DNA from: Halocaridina rubra
Taxonomy: Eukaryota; Arthropoda; Malacostraca; Decapoda; Atyidae
Direction: 5' to 3'
DNA: 64,000 nt
Assembly: GCA_037179515.1 (NCBI GenBank)
Contig: JAXCGZ010005741.1
Span: 27,501-91,500 of the forward strand
Position 1 is the stretch's first letter. Every line of letters starts with the position of its first letter. Shown here one piece after another: positions 14,001 to 64,000 of this stretch. Below the pieces are notes generated by a model. It did no database searches and was not told the origin of the DNA. It saw nothing but the letters and a program-made list of their open reading frames with translations. Made by a program: the position numbers and the translations under genes.

Positions 14001-14185
14001 GCAATATTTATAAAATACTTAATTCCCCAGCTCCAACCCGTGCCCAGCCTCATTTTAATGAGGATTATTAGTGACATATATATCAGTAAACATCTCTTAT
14101 GGAAAATGGAGTCTGTCATGTCTTTAAGTAATTTCATAAGAACAAGTAAAAAAAATAAATAATAATTATAACTGATAAATGTATT
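11071..14185. other. intergenic downstream of the large gene, no gene recognised
   Basis: AT-rich DNA with degenerate S1 SINE pieces at about 11315-11425, 13690-13765 and 14015-14075, an (AAT)n run at 13145-13195, a short hairpin at 11248-11280, and a 38-bp tandem duplication near 12750-12830. A 68-codon plus-strand frame at 12205-12411 has no recognisable features. Confidence 0.55.
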
Positions 14186-14187
14186 GA

Positions 14188-14718
14188 AGAGAGCAAAAGA
14201 ACACAATATGTTGTCTATTTTAAAAGAATATTCAGAACCGTTATACTCTATCAGACAAAAAAAATATTCATTCAGTATTGTACTTTTTTCAAAGAAATTT
14301 AAATAAATGTTCATAAACATATACAGTACTAAAAATAAATTATGAATGATACATAATTATGAGAGAGTGAAAGAACAAAATGTGTTGTCTACTCTGAAAG
14401 AAAATGCAAAACCGTTATTCTCTCAAAGACAGAGAATATATTTACTCAGCATTGTAATTTTTTCAAAGATATTTCAGTTAAAATCAAAACTGTTTACGTC
14501 AACATTTTCCATAAAAGCTCATATAATTTTATTTCCTTTCTAAATAGCTGATTCTGCGGGAAAACACAGAAAAGCAGCCTCTTTAATTCATAATGTGATC
14601 ACAATCAAGACTACTACCACCTTTTTTTCCACAAAAGCTCAATTGTAAAGCCCAGCCTCAATGCCATCTAAATGAGAATAATAAATTTATTCAAAGTTGC
14701 AACTTTTTCATTCACAAT
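14188..14718 (-). other. 3' UTR / downstream region with tandem copies of the coding 3' end
   Basis: Downstream of the stop codon of the large minus-strand gene, this region carries diverged copies of the terminal coding segment. The block 'ttccacaaaagctc' of the last exon (14753-14766) recurs at about 14628-14641 and, as 'ttccataaaagctc', at about 14508-14521, each with similar flanks. A second duplicated block (14188-14310 and 14362-14480, period about 174 bp) lies further out. See the findings. Confidence 0.6.
14686..14691 (-). terminator. candidate polyadenylation signal AATAAA
   Basis: A minus-strand AATAAA lies 28 nt beyond the TGA stop of the large coiled-coil gene. Another AATAAA at 14528-14533 is an alternative. 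Either could serve; transcripts would decide. Confidence 0.4.
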
Positions 14719-54015
<39,297 letters not shown>

Positions 54016-54417
54016 TTCTGTTAAACATATCACGTTGGATATGGCGTCCGATTTTGTGGTTGATATTTTCTACTTTAATTCTTTTTTTCATCTTTCTTAC
54101 TAATATTCTCTTTAAAACAGATGATTTATCTCGATAATACTGTGTGAAAAATACCTAAGAATATATAAGAGAGTCAAATCAGACATTCATGCACGCATAA
54201 ACAAAGGTAAGTGCCGTTATAAAGGCTGTAATGATACGTCGTCAGAACGACAAATTTGAGTTTATTCTTCAAACACTCTTAGGAATAGAAACCAATGGAG
54301 ATATCATAGTTGTGACCTTTGCGTATTATATTGCTATGAATAAACGAATCTTCCGGAATTTACTTTTTCAATTTCATTATGTTATTCATCACGAAGATTA
54401 CAACTACAATGAATATT

Positions 54418-54650
54418 CTTCTAGCCTCCTGGCTAGTACAGTGGTAACGCGCTGGCCTCGCATTCGCGAGGTCGAAGATCGCGCCTAGCCCAGGCAAGAA
54501 AGTTTAAGCTGTTTACTGGGGAGGTTACTGCTGTGGCTGGTCACCACAGTGGGGGGTTGGGGCCTGTGCCGCATGGCGACCGCCCTATGGGTCCTCCATG
54601 ACCCGTTCCACCCATCCGTGGGTGGAGAATTTAAAACAACAATATTCTTC
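54418..54650 (+). repeat. tRNA-headed SINE (family distinct from S1)
   Basis: The head 'cctcctggctagtacagtgg' and 'taacgcgctggcctcgcatt' has tRNA-like D and anticodon arms ('cctcgcattcgcgagg' can pair) and a degenerate B-box region 'ggtcgaagatcgcgcc'. A non-tRNA body of about 150 bp follows, containing 'ggtcaccacagtggggggtt' and 'gacccgttccacccatccgt'. The body and weak B box argue against a functional tRNA gene. Confidence 0.7.
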
Positions 54651-55080
54651 ACCGTTAATATATTGAAATAACAACAGCCATGCTAAACCAGTTAATTACA
54701 TCCATGCAATCATCTGACAAACAGTTCCCTACGTTATTTTTAGAAGGCAAAATATGAAACTTTCTTCAAAAGAGATACATTTGAAGAAACACAACATAAT
54801 TATTTCATGAATGACCATATTTGACTCCAGAAAATTTTGGATCAAAATACTGCACCTAATAAGAGATATTAAAATTCTTTTTGGAATTTTTTTCCCATCA
54901 TAAATAATTGTATATACATATGTATATACTCATGTATGCGTGTGTGAGCTTACACCAAACTTACCCAACTGTGCTCACTAAAAAGAGCATCGAACTCGTA
55001 AATCCCCGTCTCTTGGTAATTTTTTCGATTCATTAGTATTTATGATACTTTGTCTTTAAGTTACATGTACGTTATCACCC

Positions 55081-55182
<102 letters not shown>

Positions 55183-55294
55183 TATTTATTTATTTTTTTT
55201 TCAAGGTTAAAAGTCGATTGATTGATATATACAAATCTATATTTTCAAAATCTCTGAGGAGACCAATTATAGTATTAACTTTATATGAGCCTAC

Positions 55295-55479
<185 letters not shown>

Positions 55480-55551
55480 TGGGGTTCTAATCCCACCAGT
55501 TGACACCAATTGTCGTGGTGTAATTCTCACTCTCTGTAATTCTCACCTAAA

Positions 55552-55725
<174 letters not shown>

Positions 55726-55847
55726 TGGTTGGTGATAACAGATAAGCATCTTCTTTGTATGTGTTTATTTCTAGATTACACTTAAGTCCTCAGAGCTCCA
55801 ATTCCTACAGTTCCTGTCACTATCGATTCCCGATTCCCGTCCCCAAG

Positions 55848-56000
55848 GGGGAGACTGCTAAGGTGTGGACATAACTTCTGCCCTTGGCAATGTCTGAACT
55901 CTAACTGACTGGGCTCTGTTGCTGCTTGTGGGGGTCGGTGGGTATTGAATGCGTCACTGCCATCCGGCACTTATAGGCATCTATAATATACCTTACTACA
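55848..56000 (+). mobile_element. possible LTR retrotransposon remnant (polypurine tract plus LTR-like segment)
   Basis: A polypurine run 'aagggggaga' is followed by a segment of about 145 bp that begins 'tgctaaggtg' and ends 'taccttactaca', giving imperfect inverted ends of TG..CA type. This order resembles a polypurine tract plus 3' LTR. No gag or pol sequence was found, and no target duplication is evident. Confidence 0.35.
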
Positions 56001-56980
56001 CTCCCCACCACAAAACTGAAATATCTCCCATATTTCGGACTGAGCATAACTACTTCCTTTAGAGCCTTATAATTTTCTAACTATCATTATTTTTCAAAAA
56101 CGGGGCAGAACTATCTAAAAAACTAACTTATGAAACTATTACAATTTTATACAGTTATCTAAACAGATTACAGTAATATCAGAATTACTACGCAAAAGGC
56201 TGACATAGAAAAATCTGTTCTTTATAATAAGCATTGTAATTAAAATAGCAAAATCAAACTTAAGTATTCTCAATTGCAATATATAGCTAGTAAGCATTGG
56301 CAAAATTTCTTAAGAACAAAGCTAATTAAGCTATTTCATTAATCAAACAGTACACAATACATTTGGACATGATGCAAGTACTTTTAAAACAAAACATTTG
56401 TCATGGTGTGAAAAGTTAAAAACATTCACAATTACAATATGTAATTATTATTCAAGGACAAACTGATAGGAGAACTCAATGAATATAATATAAAACACAT
56501 TCATCTATGATGTTTCTTTACAAAGATCTGCATACCACCCCTCAACCTAAGAACTAAATGAGAAGTGGGTTCTTCTGGAAACTCAATGGACACAAAGATT
56601 AAATCATGATTCAAAACAATGATAATATTTAAGCAGCAAACAACTTATTATGATTTTTGCAAATTGTACAATTTGTCAATGACACTTATTCTAATAAACT
56701 TACATCTAAGGGAGACTGAGGTTTTTTAGTTTAAAATTATCTTAAAGCCAAAAAAAAAAAAAAAAAAAGTACACGATTTCGTATTTGCCACTCTTGGTTA
56801 GAGATAGTGGGGACATTTTCCTTTCCATTTTTTCAGTTCTAATACGTGGGGGAACATACTTTGTAATTTAACTAATAAGGGATTTCCCATACCCTCTCTT
56901 TCTCTTTTCACTAAAGTTATGATATGTATGGGGATTCTTTCTTTCCCATTTTTCATGTTTAAGTATTCCTTGAATTTTCA
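56001..56980. other. intergenic, no gene recognised
   Basis: AT-rich sequence with a poly(A) run at 56750-56768 and no convincing open frame. Confidence 0.55.
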
Positions 56981-56984
56981 TTTA

Positions 56985-57180
56985 CCCAGCCCCTCAAGGG
57001 GGAGACTGCTAGGACTTGCAGTCTCACTTCTAATTTTCCGGGACCTTTGCCTGACCACTTTGAGGTAGGTCCGGGTTGTACACGTACCACGAATCCTCTT
57101 CTCATCTGGAGACTGGCATGACAAAGGGAGGGCAACGATGCATCAACCAGATCAACCGGCACCCCCCCCCCCGCCCCCTT
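56985..57180 (+). mobile_element. second polypurine/LTR-like segment
   Basis: The motif 'tcaagggggagactgctagg' matches the 55.85-kb polypurine junction almost exactly. The following sequence ('acttgcagtctcacttc') differs. It may be the end of a related, diverged LTR element. Its extent is a guess. Confidence 0.3.
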
Positions 57181-58005
57181 TCATGCGACTTATGAGGTGG
57201 TCCTATACTATGACCATCTCTCACGCTCTTCCTCAAATAAGGCGCATCTCCCTTCAATTGCTGAAAAATACGAGCATAGCCTGAAGTAGATTTCAAGGCC
57301 GGAAATTAGATCCGATTGTCGTTAATACAAATGCAGAAAGAGTACATATGACCTCTGCACACAAACAAAGGCCTTTTGTCTGCATCCAGAGAATATACTG
57401 CACCTCCCTGCATCTGCAGGCGCTTGCAATCTCTCCCATGGGTAAAAATGACTGGTCTGTGAAAATCAAATGTGAAAATTGCAGGTCGGGGCTGCCTGGG
57501 AATAGGGTGGTAATGGAGAGTATGTGTCTACACCATTAGATTATTACTCCAAGATACTTAGGACTTAACTGAGTAACTGATACATAATATTACTCTACTA
57601 TTGATATAAAAAAGAACAGTCATTAAATGCTGAGAACAGCCACTAAAGAAATACTTTTATTAGCAGTGGCTACAGTAACATCAAGCATGAATTCAAGATA
57701 AAAAATACAAATCATTTGGTTACTGCTAATAGCATTTACTAAAACAACAACTATGCAAAAGGCCATGGAGTGATAGCAACAATAACAGCCAACACAATGC
57801 CAACAATACTAATACTCATGATCATAATAAGCACAATAAAAATACTAAATCAGGAATAGCAGCGCAAATGCAATTCAGACTGGCATTTCGAAGTAAGAAC
57901 AGAGTCCTACACTCATACTTCACAACGATGCTCTTTCTAACACTGTCTCCTTTGGCTATTCGAATTCCTGCAGTTATAATATGTATATATATAGGAGCAT
58001 ATCTT

Positions 58006-58069
58006 TTCGTGACCTAAACTGATCACCTTCTCAAAGTACTTTGAGAAGGTGACCAGTTTAGGTTACGAA
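58006..58069. repeat. 64-bp near-perfect hairpin
   Basis: The arms 'gacctaaactgatcaccttc' and 'gaaggtgaccagtttaggtt' pair over about 32 bp, with two mismatches that can form G-T pairs and no loop beyond the central AGTACT. Confidence 0.88.
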
Positions 58070-58127
58070 ATTAATAAGTATTTTTTATATATATATTTTC
58101 GTTGTTTTATATAATGGACTTTTCCTA

Positions 58128-58290
<163 letters not shown>

Positions 58291-58350
58291 TAACAGTTTA
58301 TCAATTTTGTAAGATATATTAAAGAATTAATTTTCTTAGAGCAGCTCAAT

Positions 58351-58673
58351 CTGGTAACACTGATATAGACATGTTTATGATAGATATTGAATTCTTAAAG
58401 CAATTCCCCAAAACCTTTACTAATATGTAATATATCACTTTATTATTCAAATATCAAGTAGGATATGGCTCTGGAAACGATGAACGATACCAAATATATT
58501 TAAACAATTGAAAATATATAAAAAAGAACATTTAACCATTATTCTCAAGTTTAACAAATTTACATCTGCATAATGAGCAAGACTGTCGAAAATCGCTGAA
58601 GGCCTAAAAGGGTCTTATATGAACAATATATCTTCAGGGGTGTATCTAACGCCAGCAAGAAACAATTATAATA
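58351..58673. repeat. 323-bp direct repeat, left copy, flanking the LINE
   Basis: Begins 'ctggtaacactgatatagac' and ends 'aagaaacaattataata'. About 96% identical (roughly 12 substitutions and one 1-bp gap) to 63307-63628, in the same orientation. It abuts the 3' end of the LINE. Confidence 0.93.
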
Positions 58674-58939
58674 GTAGTAGTATAGTTGGGTGGGATAAGC
58701 CTTTTGCGACGACCCCCAAGTCTTGGTTGCTTTGCTAGATTGTTTGTGCGGTTTTTATTATTTGATTTCTTTTTCTACAAATTCTTTTTATAAATGTTTT
58801 TCTTTCTTTGACGTCTTTTTCATTACAATATCTAAGTAACAATATATTAGCAATTATTTCAATTTTCTTTTCTATATATGGTTGTGCTAAAAACTATATT
58901 CTGTTCTTATTTGTGCATATGTTTCACAAAATAATAGAA

Positions 58940-61900
58940 TATATTCTAGGCTTTCTCCATATTGTTCACACGTTGGGCAGGTAGTATCTTTATTTCTAAA
59001 TTTATTTATCCATCGCAGGTCTAGGGTGTTTGTTCGGCATCTTTCTAGTAATCTTGATTCCTCAGTATTGTCATACCATGTAATTTCTTGTATGTTATTT
59101 TTGTATTCTTTATATAGTACCAGAGTTGATTTATCTTCTATTTCTGTTTTCTATACTTCTGTGTCCCACTTATTTATGCATTTCTTTAACTCCTCTCTTC
59201 TTTGCCGATTTTAGCTTTGTTATATCTATTTGCAGAGCATCCATATATTCTCTTAGTTTTTTCATCCAAGGCATTTTGTTCTCTTCATATTGTTTTTTGA
59301 ATATTTCCCTTAGTAACTCATTTCCATTTTCTTCAATGGCATGCTTGGCATAGAGAATTTTGTTTTTTATGTCTCTTGCTTTGCAAGATGGAGCTCCTAT
59401 ATCTGCTCTCAATGCTGCTGTTGCTGTATAAGAGGGTAGCTGCAAGATTGCTCTGTACACTTTATATTCAATATTTTGAAGGTCTTGTAAGTCTGTTTCC
59501 CTATATACTAATACATCTGCACCATAAAGATATGATGGCATTGCCAGTCCTTTCCAGTACGTTTTTTTCCGATAAGTAGCCTATTGCAGCTGGTTTCAAT
59601 TATTGAGTATATTGTATTTGCTATTTGTTTTGCTTTTTCAATTGATGCTTTTGTGTGGTCTCTGAAGTATGTTCTTTTATTTGTTATTTTGATGCCTAGG
59701 TATTTAATTTCTTCTGCTATTTTTATTCCTAATATTTCTTGTGGTATATTTTCTTGCTTCTTGTTATATATCAATATATTGCTCTTTTGTTTATTTAGGG
59801 ATAGACCACAAGATGAAGCTATATTCTGTAGCTTTTCTATGCAATTTTGAGCGTCAATTTCTGTATGAGTTAGAATTAGCCCGTCATCTGCAAATAATAA
59901 AGCTGGGATATGAAAATGTTCATTTCTGAAACCTCTCTCGATTTTCTTCTAGTTCTTTAATTATTATGTATGTTATTATTAAAAAGAAAACTGTTGATCC
60001 ATTACATCCTTGTCTAATTCCGCTGCTGATGGTGATGTCTGCTTCTTTTACTTGGTTTAGGTATAAGCTGGTGGTATCATTATTGTAAATGTCACTGATG
60101 ACATCAATTATGTTGGCATCAGTGTTTAGTTCTTTTAGGAATTCTATCAGTTTCCTTCTTTCTATTGAGTCAAAAGCTTTTTGTAGATCTACTGATATCA
60201 CATATAGTTCCTTATTCATTCTATAACTTTCTTGAATACATGAGTCTAGGATGAAGATGTTGTCTGTTGTTTTTCTTTTTTCTGTGAAGCCTGCTTGCAT
60301 TTCATTTTGCAAGCCATTTTTTTGTATATGTTCTTCTATTTTTGTTTTTATTATACCCATGAATATTTTGCAAGATTTGTTTAGGATTGCTATTGGTCTT
60401 AGGTCTAATACTGTTGGCTTGCTCATTTTGGGAATGAGAGTTGTCCGTGATTCTTTCCAGTTTTTTTTTTTTTTGTCCTTTCCTGTTTTGTAGCCTTTTG
60501 TTTTGGCACTGCTAGTTTCGAGTAGCATTTATCACTGTTTGCTAGGGCTTTGTAAAAGTCTGGTTTGATTCCATCTGTCCCTGCTGCTTTTCCACTCCTC
60601 ATTTTCATTAGTTGTTTTTTCCGTATCCTCTTTTGTTATAACAACTTCTTCCATCGGATATACTTTCTGTTTTATTGGTAGAGCCATATCAAATTGTATA
60701 TTTAGAGTTTTTGCTTTTTCCTCATTTATTTTCTTCTCATATTCATGTCTTATGTTGTTATTCCATACTTCTGTAATTTTATTTTCATGTTTTTTATATA
60801 TTTTCCCCCAATTCTCTGTTAATTCTTTTGGTATATCTGTTGGTTTTATAGTTTCTCCGTTTTCTCTATACAGAATAACTGGCTTGGTATCTTCTTTTTT
60901 AACATTTTTTAGGATGGATATATTTTCCCATAGTTTTTTTGCTTCTGTTTGAATCCTTCAATAATTTTGTAGTATTCTCATGTTCATGTTTGGTCACAGC
61001 TTCTTTGACCATGTCTTGCACTATTTGTTTTTGTTGGCAGTAAAGACTTTCATTGAAATTTTTGTCTTCAACAGATGTAGCATTCCTTCTTTTCTCTTAC
61101 TTATGGCTCTTTTGATGCCTTTGTTGAACCATATAGGCTCAGTTTCTGGTTTATCTTTTACGAGTTTTCTTCTTATTGTCCTTTTTAGTGTTTTGTGAAC
61201 CAAATTTTTTTATGGCTGTGTCAAATTCTTCTTGGTTCTCTATATTTGTAGTGTCTATCATTTTTTCTACCTCTTTTATGTATTGAGCTTTGGTTTCTGT
61301 GTTAATTTTGTAATATTCTATCGTTCGCGTCTCTTTTGTATATTTTGTTTTTTTCGCTTTTATTGAGAATTGAACTTCAATCTGATTATGGTCGGATAGA
61401 TCAAACATTTCTTTTGCTTCATCAATTTCCATCTTCTTATAGTGTTTGTGCATGTTTGGATTAATTAGCACTAAGTCAATTGCACTTTTTTGTTCTCCTC
61501 TGCTCCACGTTATTTCTCCTTTGCAATTGAGATCTAGGTTTAGTAAGGTGAGGTTTAGTTTATCCATCCAATCTAATATTATTTTTCCATTTGGGTTTAG
61601 CACCTGAGGTCCCAATATGCCTGTGTGTGCATTCATATCTCCAAGTACAATGATTGGTGAGTGTTCATAATCTTTTATTATTTTTTATGTTTCTATTTTT
61701 ATTCTTTGGCTTCTTTCAGGGTTATTTGTAGCTAAGTATACTAGTATTATAATGAAATTAAAGCTTTGCATAATACTATCTACTATCAGTATATCACAGT
61801 GGTTGGATACTTTCTTTTCTAATCTAAAGGTGGGGTTGTTTTTGTACAAGATCATTAATCCTCCTCCTTTGGTATCTTCGAGATTCCTTACACTATCAAT

Positions 61901-62040
61901 AACATTTGTATTATCTTTAAATCTAATTTTTTGGTATTTGAGTTGGGTTTCCGTCATACAAAATAGTTTTATCACATAGTTGCTCTTCAAAATCTATACT
62001 TTTGACTTGTGTGAGTCCATGAGCGTTTATTAATTTTACA
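58940..62040 (-). pseudogene. LINE ORF2: endonuclease-reverse transcriptase, disrupted
   Basis: Order from the N-terminus: endonuclease with 'MTETQLKYQK' (about 61950), 'VLGDMNAHTG' (about 61640, the GDxNxH motif) and 'DLSDHNQIE' (about 61395, the SDH motif); linker; RT with 'GKAAGTDGIKPDFYKAL' (about 60590), 'LRPIAILNKSCKIF' (about 60405), 'QAGFTEKRKTTDNIFIL', 'ISVDLQKAFDSIE' (motif A), 'SGIRQGCNGS' (motif B) and 'LLFADDGLIL' (motif C, about 59905, both Asp kept). A C-terminal 'CPTCEQYGESLEYILLFC' lies near 58980. Breaks include an in-frame TAA at 61685-61687 and frameshifts near 61205, 60500 and 59935; more are likely between 60610 and 61020. Confidence 0.85.
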
Positions 62041-62543
62041 TATAAATCTACATTTGTACTTTGTTCTACATCTACTTTTTTTTTGTTTTTATTGCGTATT
62101 CTTTTTTTTTGTTGGGGGGGTTTGAATTGTGCTTCTTTAATGAAATTTCCTTTGCATTAGTTTTCCTCTATGGATGTACCATCCTTCTTCTCCTTTTTCC
62201 CTTTTCTCTCTTAGTTTATTTCTCATTTTTTTTGTCAGCTTCTCTTTGCTTTGGGGTTAAGTCTGGTACTATTGAGATGGATTTATATTCTTCTTTTTCA
62301 GTGTTTTTTTTTTTAGCTTTTTTGCTTGCTTTAGTATACCCCATTTCGATTTTGCTTCTCTGAGTTTGACTAGGAGGGGTCTTGGTTTGTTTGGCCTGTG
62401 TTCAGGTAAAGCAGACCCGTTACTTTCATCATGCCTAGGCCTAGCCTTATTTTCTGGCTCTTTTTTTTTTTCCCAACCTTATTACTTCTATTTCAAAATT
62501 CCTTATTTTTATTTCTTTTTCAAATAAATCATAGCATACTGCT

Positions 62544-63026
62544 TCATCGTGTTGTATTTTTTTCATCAGCAGTTTGACTATTAAATTCTTTGAGGTTGAA
62601 AATGATCAGATTCGGTTGTTTTCTTTCAATTTCTCGCTCTTCTTTCATGTCATCTTTGATTTCTTGTTTGACTTCTCTTACAATATCACCTTTAAGGCTC
62701 TCCGTCTTGGTCTCTAATTGGTTTAGTCTATCTTTGAGTTCTTCATTTTCTAGCCTAAGCTTATTGTTTTCTTCTTTCAATCTCATTTGTTCCTTTCTTA
62801 TTCCCGATATGTTTCCATTACATTGTCTGCAGAACCAGCTTAGTTTGCAGTCCTCGCTACTTAACAGTTTATATTCTGGGCCACCTACCATTTCACATCC
62901 ACTATGGAACCATCTTTCACACCACTCACAATGTAGACCATGTTGGTTGCTCCTGACGTCGACATCACATGTGCCGCATCTTGCGTTTTCTTTTGCTTGA
63001 GTGTTTTTTTTCTTTTCCCTGCCATA
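62544..63026 (-). pseudogene. LINE ORF1: PHD-finger/coiled-coil protein, disrupted
   Basis: The probable start ATG is at 63024-63026 ('MAGKRKK'), followed by a one-base frame slip in an A8 run. A PHD-type zinc finger follows: 'CGTCDVD', then 'HCEWCERWFHSGCE', then 'WFCRQC' (about 62970-62815). After it come a heptad-rich coiled coil ('RLKEENNKLRLENEELKDRL') and 'KQPNLIIFNLKEFN', which resembles the start of the RNA-binding region in LINE ORF1 proteins. PHD fingers are known in ORF1 of some LINE clades. Confidence 0.75.
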
Positions 63027-63306
63027 TCTTTATGCATTCAAAGCAATCTTGGAAACAGCAAAGATACGTGAACCTCACATAAAACAAACACTGTTCTTAT
63101 GTTCTTATTTTTGTTCACAATACATTACAAAACATCAACAAGACTCAAATCGTTTTGATGCATTTATCACTAAGCATCCAACCATATATAACTATTATCT
63201 TTACTAAACTAGAATGAATGTCAAGCACATATATTCAAGACATATCTATATATCGAAAAGAGTACATAAACGCGTTTTCATACACAAATTCACTAAAGTT
63301 CCTCAA

Positions 63307-63628
63307 CTGGTAACACTGATATAACCATGTTTATGATAGATATTGAATTCTTAAAGCAATTCCCAAAAACCTTTACTAATATGTAATATATCACTTTATT
63401 ATTCAAATATCAAGTAGGATATGGCTCTGGAAACGATAAACGATACCAAAGATATTTAAACAATTGAAAATATATAAAAAAGAATATTTAATCTTTATTC
63501 TCAAATTTAACAAATTTACATCTGCATATGAGCAAGACTGTCGAAAATCGCTGAAGGCCTAAAAGGGTCTTATATGAACAATATATCTTCAGGTGTGTAT
63601 CTAACGTCAGCAAGAAACAACTATAATA
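63307..63628. repeat. 322-bp direct repeat, right copy, flanking the LINE
   Basis: Begins 'ctggtaacactgatataacc' and ends 'aagaaacaactataata'. It is the partner of 58351-58673 and abuts the 5' end of the LINE. Confidence 0.93.
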
Positions 63629-64000
63629 CATGTAATACTGTGCTCCATATTAATAATAATGAATTTATAATTATTATTCCATAACACATCTAAGATCCAT
63701 CGTTCACAATCTAAAAAATATCTACTTTGTTTAAGTATCACTGAATATACATAATACAAGAACCCATGGGCTCACAGGTGCATGCTGGCTATCGTTCACT
63801 CTCATTTGATACTTTTCAATACTGTATATCCTTGAATATTTATTTTCTTTTTGTAATGATAAAATCAATATCTTTGCAATGAATTAATACTTTCTGACAT
63901 TTTCATATACAGGGGTACTAATTTCCCCCAGCTTAAGAGCACCTAGATTCAGTGTGTTCCTCTCTTTGATGCGATTGGTTTTATGTCAAGGGCTCCCTTT
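63629..64000. other. window edge, no gene recognised
   Basis: AT-rich flanking DNA without open frames of note. Confidence 0.6.

Larger units (their letters stand above)
58674..63306 (-). mobile_element. APE-type non-LTR retrotransposon (LINE), about 4.6 kb, degenerate
   Basis: Minus strand, 5' end near 63306 and 3' end near 58674 with a short (TAC)n-like tail. ORF1 encodes a PHD-type zinc finger and coiled coil. ORF2 encodes an AP-endonuclease, a reverse transcriptase and a C-terminal Cys-rich motif. Both reading frames carry stops and frameshifts, so it is inactive, but all domains are present, so it is near full length. It sits exactly between two 323-bp direct repeats. The RT motif 'SGIRQGC' argues against CR1 and Jockey ('GVPQGS' type); I leave the clade open. 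Confidence 0.85.

Noticed and set aside
54418..54490. Possible tRNA gene
   Set aside because: The tRNA-like head continues into a SINE body and its B box is degenerate. It is annotated as a SINE.
58351..63628. Reading the flanking direct repeats as retroviral-type LTRs
   Set aside because: The body encodes an AP-endonuclease and a LINE-type reverse transcriptase. No integrase, protease or RNase H order, primer-binding site or polypurine tract was seen, and the repeats lack TG..CA ends.

Overview
The window looks like nuclear DNA of an arthropod, most likely a decapod crustacean and perhaps a penaeid shrimp. The evidence is the extreme load of (TA)n and (GA)n microsatellites, many tRNA-derived SINEs, Tigger/pogo transposons with transposases of the TIGD1 type, and a secreted Gly/His/Tyr-rich protein gene with a tiny first coding exon. 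The species assignment is inference. There are no operons, prokaryotic genes or CRISPR arrays.

Layout. 1-14.2 kb is intergenic: microsatellites, minisatellites, SINEs and one CCAAT/E2F-like promoter candidate near 3.4 kb. 14.7-52.2 kb is one large minus-strand gene that I assembled by hand. Its 13 coding exons have consistent GT/AG junctions and phases, sum to 6,222 nt, and encode a 2,073-residue Ser-rich coiled-coil protein of unidentified family. An in-frame stop lies just upstream of its ATG.

Its introns hold almost everything else. Intron 12 (15.9-30.7 kb) contains a Tigger cluster with one nearly complete but broken 2.78-kb copy, several internally deleted copies, a 6.7-kb inverted-repeat composite and a 1.1-kb palindrome. 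Intron 11 contains another deleted Tigger. Intron 3 (43.9-50.2 kb) contains, on the opposite strand, a complete two-exon gene for a 470-residue secreted glycine-rich protein with a signal peptide, TATA box, poly(A) signal and an RKER processing-type motif.

52.2-64 kb is intergenic: microsatellites, a tRNA-headed SINE, LTR-like remnants, a perfect-type hairpin and a 4.6-kb degenerate APE-type LINE (minus strand). The LINE encodes a PHD-finger/coiled-coil ORF1 and an endonuclease-reverse transcriptase ORF2. It is bounded on both sides by a 323-bp direct repeat about 96% identical between copies, which is very unusual for a non-LTR element.

The most unusual observations are the LINE between long direct repeats, a Tigger subterminal unit amplified into a satellite-like array, the recurrent abutment of long (TA)n arrays on Tigger ends, the nested inverted composite, and apparent duplication of the last coding segment into the 3' UTR of the large gene. 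Coordinates of repeats are read by eye and are good to a few bases at marked termini, and to about 10-20 bases elsewhere.
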